The notes below the pieces were generated by a model. The model ran no database searches and had not been told where the DNA came from. It saw only the letters and a list, made by a program, of their open reading frames with translations. A stretch of DNA of 64,000 bases from Aedes albopictus (Eukaryota > Arthropoda > Insecta > Diptera > Culicidae). Below are positions 44,648-55,600 of this stretch, in pieces. How positions within the stretch are numbered: position 1 is the stretch's first letter; every line of letters begins with the position of its first letter. The position numbers and the translations under genes were made by a program. Location: the NCBI RefSeq assembly GCF_035046485.1, contig NC_085137.1, positions 501,910,536 to 501,974,535 on the forward strand, written 5' to 3'.

Positions 44648-45931
44648 GAGTAATGCGGGGCAAAAGTTCGCACGGGGCAAAAGTTCGCAGTGGGTCTTTT
44701 TCTGAGCACAAGTTAAGAACACAAACAAATCTGTATGGGTTCGACACATAATCAGGTCAGTTACTTGTCAATAAAAATTGGAATGATTTCGTTATGGTTT
44801 GGCAGAGTTATGCGAAAAAATGTGTTTCGAGGTGTATTGATAGAATTTTTGAACCTTTTGGAATAAGAATTTGTAGTAACAAGAAGAAGAAGAATCTCAT
44901 AACCTCTTGACGTCGGAGAATCGTTATTCCATAGTAGTTCGAGAGGTGCACTCGAATAAACAATAAACTACTAGTGCTTCTTACAGAAAGTGACATTGTT
45001 AAAACCTCGACAGTGGGGCAAAAGTTCGCAGTAGCTGTGGGGCAAAAGTTCGCACTAGATTTCTGAATCTAGTACATCAATATAATTACAGAATCTTTGA
45101 TGCAATGAAGATTTCATATAAAAACTACTATATATGTATATGTAATATGTGTAGTATGCACCCTGAAATCATTCCGGCAGAGGGTTTGAACTTAGTTTTG
45201 TGAGAAGTCCCATTATAAGGCAAACATTAAGTTAACCCATTTAAATCAAGAAATGAAAAATGGCTAAAAAACATGTTTCAACATTTTCTTGGTCATCCTC
45301 GTCGTGTCTTTTCGTATGTTTCTGAAGTTCTTATGTTCATCTACTCTACCGGGGTCTTTCATAGCTTAGTTTGTAAATTGACAGCTATAACTCATCACCA
45401 TACTGACGGGGACAAGATTCGATTATGGTTCCGTTCACCAGTTTTGCTGCATATTTGTTTTTTTTTCATGTATTTTGTGCAACATGTATCTCTATGATTA
45501 CCCCACAATGTATTTCGACAACTTCAGTAACACTGGAAAGGACAGCTCTTAGTTAATGGTTGTGGAAGTCTTCATAAAACACATTATATACACAAGCTGA
45601 ACATCAGGTCGTGTTCCAGTTGGGCCGTAATGCTAAGAACAGAAGGAAACAGATTTCATGGCTAGAGTGAAAAGACGAACATGAATTAACATGATATAAA
45701 TGAGCATCACACCAAGAAACCCCCGCTATGGGGCAAAAGTTCGCATTGGAGTACTTGTATTAAAAATTATATTACTTAAACTACAAAAGTAACGCGAAAA
45801 AATCTAGTACTACGTTTTTAAGGGAAACATGATAGGGACCCGTTTAACGAAGAAAAAATATATTGTTTTCTTTCCGTTTATTAGTTATTTTGTGAAGTCT
45901 GTTAGGTGCGAACTTTTGCCCCGCATTACTC
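44648..45931. mobile_element. TA-flanked TIR element with repeated GGGGCAAAAGTTCGCA
   Basis: 1284 bp with perfect 26 bp inverted ends beginning GAGTAATGCGGGGCAAAAGT, flanked by TA at 44646-44647 and 45932-45933. The motif GGGGCAAAAGTTCGCA recurs inside at about 44676, 45014, 45037 and 45729. The length is near that of a full mariner, but no transposase frame is present. A decayed SINE piece lies at about 45535-45645. Confidence 0.85.
45535..45645 (+). mobile_element. Decayed SINE body fragment
   Basis: GGACAGCTCTTAGTTAATGG, TGTGGAAGTCTTCATA and TGTTCCAGTTGGGCCGTAAT match, with many changes, the body of the SINE at 46178-46457. The head is missing. Confidence 0.55.
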
Positions 45932-46177
45932 TATGCAGAAATCTTAAGTTTTCGATTTTTGCCGCTCAGTGGCGCTGTAAGCGTTGGATAATAAAAACCC
46001 TTTAGTATTATTGTAGGTGACTATATGGCAAACAACTTTGTCGAAGACCGCAAAGTGATCCGACGCATGTGAAGAAAGTTGTGCCCTAGGCAAAGTGAGG
46101 CGAAGTATTGAGATGTCATTATTGATATTATTCCTTTACATGTATGTACTGGAAAAACAAACATAATGCCTTGCCTA

Positions 46178-46457
46178 TATAGCTTGGCCCATATAGCCGA
46201 GGCGGTAAACGCACGTGTATTCAGCATGACCATGCTGAGGGTGACGGGTTCGATTCCCGCTCGGTCCAGGATCTTTTCGTAAAGGAAATTTCCTTGACTT
46301 CCTTGGGCATAGAGTATCTTCGTGCCTGCCACACGATATACACATGCAAAATGGTCATTGGCAGAGGAAGCTCTCAGTTAATAACTGTGGAAGTGCTTAT
46401 AGAACACTAAGCTGAGAAGCAGGCTTTGTCCCAGTGAGGACGTTACGGCAAGAAGAG
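46178..46457 (+). mobile_element. tRNA-headed SINE (long form)
   Basis: The head starts GGCCCATATAGCCGAGGCGG at 46186; the A box TAGCCGAGGCGG and the B box GGGTTCGATTCCCGC are intact. The body includes GGAAGCTCTCAGTTAATAAC and ends near GGACGTTACGGCAAGAAGAG. The ten bases gccttgccta are duplicated at 46168-46177 and 46458-46467. It is inserted near the centre of the fold-back element. Confidence 0.85.
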
Positions 46458-46939
46458 GCCTTGCCTAACTTTACCTAGGGTATAACTTTTTTATCAGGCG
46501 TCGAATCACTTTGCGGTCTTCTACAAAGTTGTTTGGCATATAGTGATCTACAAAAATACCAAAGGGTTTTATCATTCAACGCTTACCTAGCGACGAAAAT
46601 CTAAAACTTAAGATTGCTGCATACATTTGGTCACGTTTTCTCATACAAACTTCAAGCACTTTGAGCGCCCCTTTGGGCTTAATCGATTTTGCTCAAATTT
46701 TGAACGTAGCTTCTGGGAGTCCAAAACAACCGATTCAGGAGGTAAGACTTAACATTTTTCAAGTGTGGGCCACCCTAATTGGCATCTCATGAGTTCATAT
46801 TCCACCTGAACCCTAAAAATGTGCTTTGAAATTGGGAAATGTTTACAAGTTAAATAAAACATAAAATACAAAGACAGCGTGACTATTAAACTCGTTACGC
46901 ATGATTATTATCTTAATATAACACATACCCGTAACGGAG

Positions 46940-47840
46940 TTTCTACAGAAATTGTTTCTGGTATTCCTACAAGATTTCCTTTCAGGAGTTTTACACAAGG
47001 GTTTTGCAAAAGGCTCCTACCGGCATTTTTTTTTTTTTTTTTCAGAAGGTTCCTATATTACTTCTAGATTTTTTCATGTGATGTCTCTCGGAGTTCCTAC
47101 GAAACTTTCCTTTGTTTTTGTGGAGATTTTATCTAGAGTTACTCCTGAGTTATTAAATCATGTGTTATGAATTTCTTTCAGAGATTTTTTCAGGATTACT
47201 TCTAGAGTTCTTCCAGGAATCCTTACTGGGAATTGTCAGGACATTCCTCTGGATGTTCCTATTGGGACTTGCTCTAGGATTTATCCTCAGAGTTGTTGTC
47301 GAGATTTTTGCTTGGGAGTACCTCTTGGGATAATCTACGGATTATCTTGTAAAGAATTCTCGAAGAAGTATCGAGAGGAACTCTCGTGAGGATCTCGTGA
47401 AATCTCGTGAGGAACTCCGGGAAGAGCTATTGGAGAAATCCCGAGATAAAATGAGACATTTTGGAAAAAGTTTTGGGAGTAATCCTGAATGTGGGAAATG
47501 CCGGGAGGAGTTCTGAAAAATCTCTGGAGGAACTGCGGAAAATATCTTGCAAAGAAATCCAAGGAGAAGTTCTTAAAAGAAATCTGGAAGAAGTCGCTTA
47601 AAATCCCGGGAAAAGAGTTGAATAGTTATCCCGGAAAAACATTAAGAGTAATATCCGTAACAACATATGGGAAAACTTTGGAAATGTCTCAGGAAGGAAT
47701 CTTACAAGAAACTCAGGGAGCAACTCCGGGAAAATCTGTTCTGGAAGAGCTCTCGGAAAGTACTCTACAGAAATCTCGTAAAAACTGATGAAGAAATCCT
47801 GGGATGAACTTTGGTACACATTTCAGGAACTACTCTTAGA
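46940..47840. repeat. Decayed GGAATTCC-type repeat block, orientation switch
   Basis: The CT-rich orientation (46940-47330) changes to GA-rich (47350-47830) around 47340. The units are poorly preserved. Confidence 0.5.
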
Positions 47841-49379
47841 AATTCTGGGATGAACTTCCTCCAGAGTTTACTAGTATCACAGATAATAAATTTGCTAAAG
47901 AGGTACATTGTGGTCATAACGAATGTCAGCAGGTTAAATATTTGAGAGTTTTGGTTACTCTTAAATTCTGGTTTTATGGAAATCTTCAAGAACGCTACAA
48001 AATATTTTATCAATGGTCGTTATAATGTTTAGTCATTAAACTGTGTAAAGTAAATAGTGTAATGCTGCAAACCTAATAAAAATCAAACAAACCCAATCAG
48101 CAATGGAATTGTTACTTCGATCATAGTTGTTCATTTTCAAATCTATTTGATGATTCCTGAACTATTAATTCAGTAAACTTTCGACTAACTTCTTTTAGGA
48201 TTGACAATTTGCTAGAGTTACGAGAAGATTGCAGCTGCATAATCTTCTTGGAACGTGGCTTTGAATCATCTTATTCTAATACAAGCATTTTCGATTTACA
48301 ATTCATGGATTTTGCAAATCTTGTAAACAATGTTGCAAACTGGATTTTGTGTACCTAGACCAAGCGCACTCCACTTCGTAACAGATAACACGATATTCCG
48401 AAACGGCCAAGAACGTTTCGAAAGCCATAAATCAAACTTCCCAAAAGCAAATAAACAATTTGCATAAGAGACAATGCAAAGTATACCCTCTGGGACAAGG
48501 ACTTCCATGGGACCGCAAGAAGGGCAGAGTAATAAAATTATAATATTAGAATAGTCATCCAATAAAAAGCTCCTGCTGATTCAGCCACCAAATTGCTTTT
48601 TCGTCAATCAGATGTATTGAAGTCTGTTCAATAAAACGCGACACAATCGATAGGGCGTCTGTTTATCCCAACATGTGCACGTGCCCTTTGTTACAACAGC
48701 GCTAAAACGCGGCAAAGAAAGCGATCGTAAAACATTCATATAGCATTTTGCATCACTTTATGGGTGGTGGATAAATTCGATACCGATTTCGCTTTTCACT
48801 CACGGAAAACGAACGAACGATGATGATTCGCATGTTTCATTACTTGTGCTCTAACATTTGCGCTCTCACGGATCGGAATTCTTCCTTCGTTGGCGAATGA
48901 TTTCTGCTTCGTGACTGATTGATAGATTGTTTATTTTTTGGCATGAAAAAATGTGGACCTGAACTCATCAAATTTGCAAACAAGCACAAAAGGGTTACCG
49001 TCTACCAGGTTAGGATAGATCAGTGAAATTCAACTCTTTTTTGTGTTGGTCTCACCGGTCTTAGCCTGTTGAACAGGACGCTCAGCTATAATATTCGAAC
49101 AGCAACTTCGGCAGAACCTAGATTGTGGCTAAAGTCCAAAATTCGGAATACTTCGTGAACTTTCCATTAACGTTGTTGAGAACCACTGGTTCGGATGAAA
49201 AACCGGCATCACCCAAAAGTATGCAAACGACAGTGAAGAGAAACGAAACCCGACATGATAAATGAGACGGCGCCCTTGAAAAGCCAGGAATGTGATTTAT
49301 CGCCACAGAAAGAAAGCATCCATCGGATTAAGGCTAATGCAATCGTGGCCATAACAGACCCCATGCTCTCAGTCAATGC
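47841..49379. other. Probable 3' flank of the TM2-domain gene, no gene resolved
   Basis: No repeat family of the window is recognised here. Short open frames on both strands lack domains. A small SINE-like or MITE-like unit cannot be excluded. Confidence 0.3.
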
Positions 49380-49385
49380 TTTATT
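49380..49385 (-). promoter_or_regulatory. Candidate polyadenylation signal AATAAA
   Basis: On the minus strand AATAAA begins about 36 bases after the TGA of the TM2-domain exon. Confidence 0.45.
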
Positions 49386-49420
49386 GCCTTACCATGTTTT
49401 CTGAAAACATTAGCCAACAA

Positions 49421-49697
49421 TCACCAATTGTCCTGCGGTAACCGGTAGGTCCAGTTGTCGCTCCGTACGACCGTGATTCCGGGTCCGTAGTAGGGAATCA
49501 CGTAGGCCGATCCATCCGCTGGCCCGACCACCTGGGTCGCTATCAGAATCACATCCACCAGCTGGCCGAGGAACATGAAGCCCAGAGTGCAGAATTTGAG
49601 CAACCCAATCGCCGGGTAGCCCAGGTAGAACCGGTCCGCTCCGAACATCCCGAGGAAAACGGACAGAAGCAGGGCCGTGTCGAAGTGGTACCCGTTG
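49421..49697 (-). CDS. amrt: Last coding exon of a TM2-domain protein (TM2D1/amaretto type)
   Basis: On the minus strand an acceptor (TCTTTCCAG, AG at 49699-49698) opens a frame of 91 codons ending in TGA at 49423-49421; one base completes a codon from the previous exon. The product reads NGYHFDTALLLSVFLGMFGA, then DRFYLGYPAIG, KFCTLGFMFLGQLVDVILI and VGPADGSAYVIPYYGPG. This is the TM2 domain: two membrane helices with the DRF-like motif in the short loop. The VGP.DGS.Y.I.YYG tail separates TM2D1 from its paralogues TM2D2 and TM2D3. In Drosophila the three family members act together around Notch signalling. The N-terminal signal peptide and Cys-rich exons were not found in the window and should lie further right on the minus strand, beyond the BEL element, which sits in the preceding intron. 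Confidence 0.85.
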
Positions 49698-49874
49698 CTG
49701 GAAAGATGTGGTCAAGAAATGAGCTTGAGTTAGTGGATAATAACAAATTCTAATGTTATGTTGGTTTATTCTATTGAATTATGTTTATTTCAGGAATTGG
49801 TAATCACCAAAAAATTAACATGGATGATTCCTTCAAAATTCCTGTAGAGACTTTGTAGCCAAATCAATTCCCCC

Positions 49875-50121
49875 TGTTTGGGCGCACTGCGCAGTAACTA
49901 GTTTGTAGACATATTGCCTTGATTTCAAATTTCTTTATTTCGATTTTCTTGACAACTGTTATATTTCAAACCCCATTCGCCCATCTGGCATCACTGTAAA
50001 AGAAGAGGAAGTTAGAATAAACCGATACTTTGTAACGAGTAGACGCGCGTGTTTGATTCTCCCGTCCAGAACCATCCATTTTCTGCCGAAACAGTTTTTG
50101 AGTTTGAGCTATCGATGAACA
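49875..50121 (+). repeat. 5' LTR of the BEL/Pao element
   Basis: Begins TGTTTGGGCGCACTGCGCAG and ends ATCGATGAACA. Identical to 56245-56491. Confidence 0.95.
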
Positions 50122-50126
50122 TTTTT

Positions 50127-50144
50127 TGGTCCGTTCTCCCGGAT
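50127..50144 (+). promoter_or_regulatory. Candidate primer binding site
   Basis: TGGTCCGTTCTCCCGGA starts six bases after the 5' LTR. The TGG start fits pairing with a tRNA CCA end. I could not match it to a particular tRNA. Confidence 0.45.
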
Positions 50145-50596
50145 CTTCGGAGAATTTGGAGTGGTTCCCGGTCCATGTCGGAACGCGATTAGCTCGGTGC
50201 TAGTTCCGGAAAAAGTGAACATTCGTGAAACTTTGCCGTCGGCGGTTCGAAACAGCCGACATACTGTGAAACGACCAGTTGAAGAAACTGCCTCAAAGTA
50301 GTTGTGTGTGTGCTCGTAGCACAGAAGCAGTGTCAGCCATCTTTGCGGAGAAACTGCTGATGACGTGTGCGCCGCGTGTGTCCGTGACAACAACGCGCGC
50401 AAGTGGCAGTGCATTCGTACTGAATTAGTGTGTGTGCCCGTGGCACCAGAAGCAAACGTACAAGTGGTTGTCATCCTGCGAGCGAACCGGTTGAATCGGT
50501 TCAGTCGTCGCCGCAGCGCGAACGGTGTTTACAAAAACAAAAACAAAGCGAAAAACGAAAGTGGCCGTAGAAGAGGCAAACAGAAAAGTGTGACGA

Positions 50597-52546
50597 ATGA
50601 GTGATTCGGAGACGCCCCGTGGAGCGCACTCGAAAACAATCCCGCGAAGAAACATTTTGGATGCCTTGTCAGGATCCACCAGCAGTGCAGTGAAATACAT
50701 CGCTCAACAGAAAGCAGAAAAAGAAGCGAAGGAGAAGAGCCGCATGATGGAGCGGAATTTGGAATCGCTGTTGGATCGGCGGGACATGCTCGTCGATAAG
50801 TTGATGCGGATGAATGATTCGTTGAACGCGGAATCGGTGAGCATCCATTTGCTGAAGCTGTTCGAGGAAAACCTACGCCGGAGTGCGGACGAGTACGAAA
50901 AAACGTACTCTGTCATTTCGTTGCTGCTCTCAAAGGACGAGCGAGTAGCACAGCGAGTGGAGTACACATCATTTGAAAAACTTTACAATGCGGTGTACGT
51001 CAAGCTTCAAGGAAAGATCGCCGAGACAGAGCTCACAAACAAGCTAGTGGAACTGCCGACCGTGTCTGCAGCTGCCACAACCGGACAACCGCCGGTGTAC
51101 GTTCAAGCCCCTGCATCAGTTCCACACCTGCAGGCTCCATTTCCTACGTTCAACGGCGATCCAGAGAACTGGTACAGTTTTAAGAATCTGTTCCAGAGTA
51201 TCATGTCGCGGTATACCCAGGAGACCCCGGCCATGAAGATTCTACACCTGCGGAACGCACTCACCGGTGATGCTAAGGACAAGATCGACCAGGACATTGT
51301 AAATAACAATGACTACGATGCTGCCTGGAGGATCTTGGAAGACGCCTACGAAGACAAACGATTGATACTCGATACCCACATCGATGCCATCCTGGATTGC
51401 CCGAAAATCACGAAGGAGACTCGCGGTAAGTCCATCACCAAGTTGGTCGAGATTTGTGCCAAGCACAGTGAAGCATTGACTGGTCACGGGTATCCAGTTG
51501 AAGGCCTGGCAGAGCTAGTATTCGTTAATGTGATCTACAAGAAACTCGACAGGGAGACCCAGGAACAATGGGAATTGAAGCTCGGTAGCGGTGAATTGCC
51601 AGACTACGTCGAGTTTATGGAGTTTCTTCGAGAGCGTGGTCGTGTTTTGCAGCGCACAAGTCGGTTCCAGCAGCCGGCGCAGCAATCAACTGCGGCCTCC
51701 AACAAGCAACGCCAAGTGGTTGGACAGAAGTCGCAGCCCCAACTCAAGTCATTCGTGCAAACCTCGACGGAAGTGTGTGCCTGCTGCAAGGAGGATCACC
51801 CTATCTTCCGGTGTTCAACGTTCAAGAACATGACCATCACGGAGCGCAAGTCCGTTGCCACCAAAGCAAACTTGTGCTTCAACTGTCTGAAGACGAAACA
51901 TCGGGTGAATGAATGCCAATCCGAAGCTCGTTGTAAGGTACAGGGTTGTGGCCGCAAACACCACATTCTTCTGCACGCCAGCGATACTCGTGCCCCTCCA
52001 GTTCCCGAAAAGGTCGACGAAGCGAAGCATCAAACGGTGCCCCCGGCCCCAGCCGGTGGCGAAGCAAAAGTTCCTGAGCAGCAGAATAACGCGGTATCCC
52101 TGTGTGCCAACGTCGGTAGTTCCAAACGCCAAGTACTACTCTCAACGGCGGTAGTGATGGTGGTCGGTCATGGCGGTACCACTATCAGATGCCGTGCGCT
52201 ATTGGACTCGGGGTCCGACAGCAACATAATCACCGAGAAGCTAGCAAGCAGATTGAACCTCAAGATGGATCGCGTGGACCTGCCAGTATGTGGACTGAAC
52301 GACATACAAACCCGAGTTGAGTATATGTTATCCACTAAGATCATTTCTTGCGTTAATTCCTTTGCCTCATCCGTTTTAGATTTCCTGGTCGTTAAACGAA
52401 TCACGTCGAATCTGCCCGTGGTTGAAATTGACACCCGATCCTGGCCCCTGCCATCTGGCTTGCAGCTGGCCGACCCTAAGTTCCAAACCCCAGGAGAGAT
52501 TGATCTCATCATTGGGAACGAAGTTTTTTTCGATCTCATCAAGTGA
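50597..52546 (+). CDS. BEL/Pao Gag and protease region
   Basis: 649 codons. The Gag core contains FPTFNGDPENWYSFKNLFQS near residue 180, a conserved start of the DUF1759-type domain. A cysteine/histidine-rich nucleic-acid-binding region spans about residues 393-455, including a CCHC knuckle (CFNCLKTKHRVNEC from residue 427). The aspartic protease has its catalytic LLDSGSDSN motif (Asp at residue 537). Gag packages the RNA; the protease cleaves the polyprotein. The frame ends at TGA 52544-52546, but the same frame continues open directly into the next segment (52619-52547=24 codons to the first ATG). In BEL elements these parts normally form one polyprotein, so the stop is either a recent nonsense change or a readthrough site. 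Confidence 0.9.
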   Translation: MSDSETPRGAHSKTIPRRNILDALSGSTSSAVKYIAQQKAEKEAKEKSRMMERNLESLLDRRDMLVDKLMRMNDSLNAESVSIHLLKLFEENLRRSADEYEKTYSVISLLLSKDERVAQRVEYTSFEKLYNAVYVKLQGKIAETELTNKLVELPTVSAAATTGQPPVYVQAPASVPHLQAPFPTFNGDPENWYSFKNLFQSIMSRYTQETPAMKILHLRNALTGDAKDKIDQDIVNNNDYDAAWRILEDAYEDKRLILDTHIDAILDCPKITKETRGKSITKLVEICAKHSEALTGHGYPVEGLAELVFVNVIYKKLDRETQEQWELKLGSGELPDYVEFMEFLRERGRVLQRTSRFQQPAQQSTAASNKQRQVVGQKSQPQLKSFVQTSTEVCACCKEDHPIFRCSTFKNMTITERKSVATKANLCFNCLKTKHRVNECQSEARCKVQGCGRKHHILLHASDTRAPPVPEKVDEAKHQTVPPAPAGGEAKVPEQQNNAVSLCANVGSSKRQVLLSTAVVMVVGHGGTTIRCRALLDSGSDSNIITEKLASRLNLKMDRVDLPVCGLNDIQTRVEYMLSTKIISCVNSFASSVLDFLVVKRITSNLPVVEIDTRSWPLPSGLQLADPKFQTPGEIDLIIGNEVFFDLIK

Positions 52547-52618
52547 GGCCGTCACAAGATCGGCCATAACGAGCTGACGCTGGCTGAGACGGAATTAGGG
52601 TGGGTCGTTGGTGGATCG

Positions 52619-55600
52619 ATGCCGACCAGGAAAGCCAAACCATGCCCGCGTGTGTGCCAGCTAAACCGCTACGAAGAAGAGCTGAACAAGACGATGTCGA
52701 AGTTTTGGGAGATCGAAAGCGTCCATCCGGAGTCCAATCTGACAGTCGGTGAGGCTGCCGTCGAAGAGCACTTCAAAAGCACTCACACTCGTGATGACGA
52801 AGGACGGTACATCGTCCGGCTTCCATTCAACCACCTACAGGGTCAACTTGGCGACTCTTTCAACAATGCTCGGAAGCGCCTGGACAAGCTCGTCATTGCA
52901 CTAGCCAGAAATCCAACGAAGCGTGTCGAATATTCTGCGTTTCTGGCCGAGTACTTAGCATTGGGTCACATGAAGGAGGTCCAATCTGTGAGTGATGACG
53001 ACGGTGGCTACTACATCCCGCATCATGCAGTACACAAAACATCAAGCTCGACTACTAAAACCAGAGTGGTATTCGACGCATCAGCGAAGACCACGTCAGG
53101 TCTGTCGCTAAACGACACGCTGTCTGTGGGGCCCACTGTGCAAAACGACCTTTTCTCTATCATCTTGAAGTTTTGTACTCATCAAGTGGTGCTTACCGCA
53201 GATATCCCCAAAATGTACCGGCAGGTCAAACTGCACACGGATGACTGCAAGTACCAACGAATCCTATGGTTGGACGACGACAGCAAGCTGAAGGTGTACG
53301 AGTTACAAACCGTAAAGTACGGCGTCGCCAGCTCACCGCACCACGCAACAAGGGCACTGGTACAATTGGCAACGGATGAAGGCAAGGAATTCCCCCTGGC
53401 GTCGAAAGTAATCATCGAGGACAGCTACATTGACGATTTTTTGACTGGTGGTTCATCAGTCACTGAAACAATCCGAATCTACGAGGAGCTGTCGGAGCTG
53501 TTACGCCGAGGAGGGTTCGGCGTGCACAAGTTTTGTTCAAATAGCCCCGAGGTGCTACAAGCGATTCCAGTCGAGCTGCACGAGAAGCAAGTCGATTTTG
53601 AAGACGCCGATGTGAACAACTCTATTAAGACACTTGGACTTATCTGGAACCCAATGGAGGATTATTTCGTCTTTCGAGTCCCACGGCCGGTCGACATGAA
53701 CTGGACCAAACGGATCGTACTGTCGGAGATTTCCAAAATCTTCGATCCAGCTGGATTTCTTGGACCCGTCATTACAACATGCAAGCTGGTGATGCAGAAC
53801 ATCTGGCGTCAAGGTCTACCCTGGAACGAACTACTGCCAGACGAGCTTTCACGAGAGTGGAGGCTTATTCGTGAACAACTACCAGCAATCAACGAGATGA
53901 AGAAGAAGCGATGCTTGATTTCCCGAGATTCAGCATCCATCCAACTCCACGGTTTCTCGGACGCATCGATGCGAGCATACGGCGGCGTGTTATACATCCG
54001 AAGTGTCGACAAGGACGGCACTATCAACGTGAATCTCGTTGCCAGCAAATCACGTGTGGCACCACTTAAGTCGCAGACAATTCCCAAGCTAGAGATGTGC
54101 GGTGCTAAGCTGCTGGCGGAGCTCACCCATAAGGTAGTATCATCCATGCAAGTTCCTTTCGACGACGTGATTTTGCACTGCGACTCCAAAATTGTTTTGT
54201 GCTGGCTCAAAAAGTCGCCGCTGGCACTGAAGCAATTCGTATCCAACCGAGTGGCCACAACGGTGGAACTCACACGAGGGTACCAATGGAGGTACATCCC
54301 AACCGATCACAATCCAGCTGATGTCGTCTCAAGAGGCGCGCTGCCAGAGGATCTACTGCGTAACGAACTGTGGTGGAATGGCGCCCCAGAGCTGAGGGAA
54401 CCGCAGCTTCCACAGGACTCGTCGGAACCGCTTGATGAATCAGAGCTTCCAGAAGTCAAAGCGGCAACAGTGTTGGCAGTCGTCAAACCGAAATCGTCAA
54501 TCAATCTGACCAGATGCAGCGATTATCGTAAGCTGCAGAGAGCGTGGGTGTACATCCAGCGCTACATCAATCTGGCGGTGCACAAATTGCCTGTTATTTC
54601 CAATATCTCTGCGGACGAAATGGCTCGGTCGGAGAAACACATCCTGTTTGTGCTCCAACGACAGGAATTTGCCGACTTGTTCAAGTTGCTGAAGGAAGGG
54701 TCTACCAAGCGACATCCTTTGTCCAATTTGGCACCTTTTGTGGGAGACGACGGGTTAATTAGAGTTGGAGGACGTCTGAAATACTCCGTTATCCCCTACG
54801 AAGGTAAGCATCAGGTGTTACTGCCGGAACGACATCACGTGACAACGATCCTGATACGAAAGCTGCACGAAGAGCATTTCCACGTTGGCCAAAACGGACT
54901 GCTGGCCATCGTTCGTGAGCGGTACTGGCCGGTGCGAGCAAAATCGGTGATAAAGCGGGTCATCTCGAGATGCCAAAACTGTGCGAAGCAACATCCAAGA
55001 CCTGGTAGTCAGTTCATGGGGAACCTACCGGAATCACGAGTGAACCCGTCACCACCATTCTCCAAAGTAGGCATCGACTATGCTGGGCCATTCATGCTGA
55101 AAACAGGAGGAAGAGGATCAAGATTAGCGAAGGCATACGTGGTTGTTTTTGTTTGTATGGTGGTAAAAGCAATCCACTTTGAGCTGGTATCGAACCTTTC
55201 AACGGAGAACTTCATCGCTGCGCTGCAGCGATTTTCGAGCCGTCGTGGGCTGCCAACTGACATCCATTCAGACAACGGCACTTGCTTCGTGGGGGCCAAT
55301 CACGAGCTTGCTGCATTAAGAGAGCTCTTCAACGATCAACAACACCAACAAAAACTGGACGAGTTCTGCAGCCTCAAAGGTATCACGTGGCAAGCAGGAG
55401 GTAACACGTGGCAAGCAGGAGTGAAGTCGCTGAAGCACCATATGAAGCGAGTCGTTGGAGAGACTAAACTCACATACGAGGAGATGACAACATTCCTGTC
55501 CCAGACGGAGGCCATCCTAAACTCGCGGCCTTTGTGTCCAATGTCCGATGATCCTAACGATATGGCGGTGCTTACGCCATCACATTTTTTGATCAACCGG

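Larger units (their letters stand above)
37951..46777. mobile_element. Fold-back element with 8 bp duplication, opened by three nested insertions
   Basis: The ends TAAGGTGGCCCACACTT and AAGTGTGGGCCACCCTA are complementary, and ATTGGCAT flanks both (37943-37950, 46778-46785). An 8 bp duplication suggests a hAT-type transposase. The left arm, once insertions are removed (37951-38018, 44543-44645, 45934-46177), reads as the inverted partner of the right arm (46458-46777): both contain TTGTTTTGGACT.CCAG, GCGCTCAAAGTGCTTGAAGT, AACAACTTTGT.GAAGACCGC. The core was therefore roughly a 0.75 kb hairpin. Insertions: 38019-44534, 44648-45931 and the SINE at 46178-46457. Confidence 0.8.

Noticed and set aside
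49410..49715. 101-codon minus-strand frame overlapping the TM2 exon
   Set aside because: It is a shadow frame; the TM2 residues are in another frame with a proper acceptor and stop.
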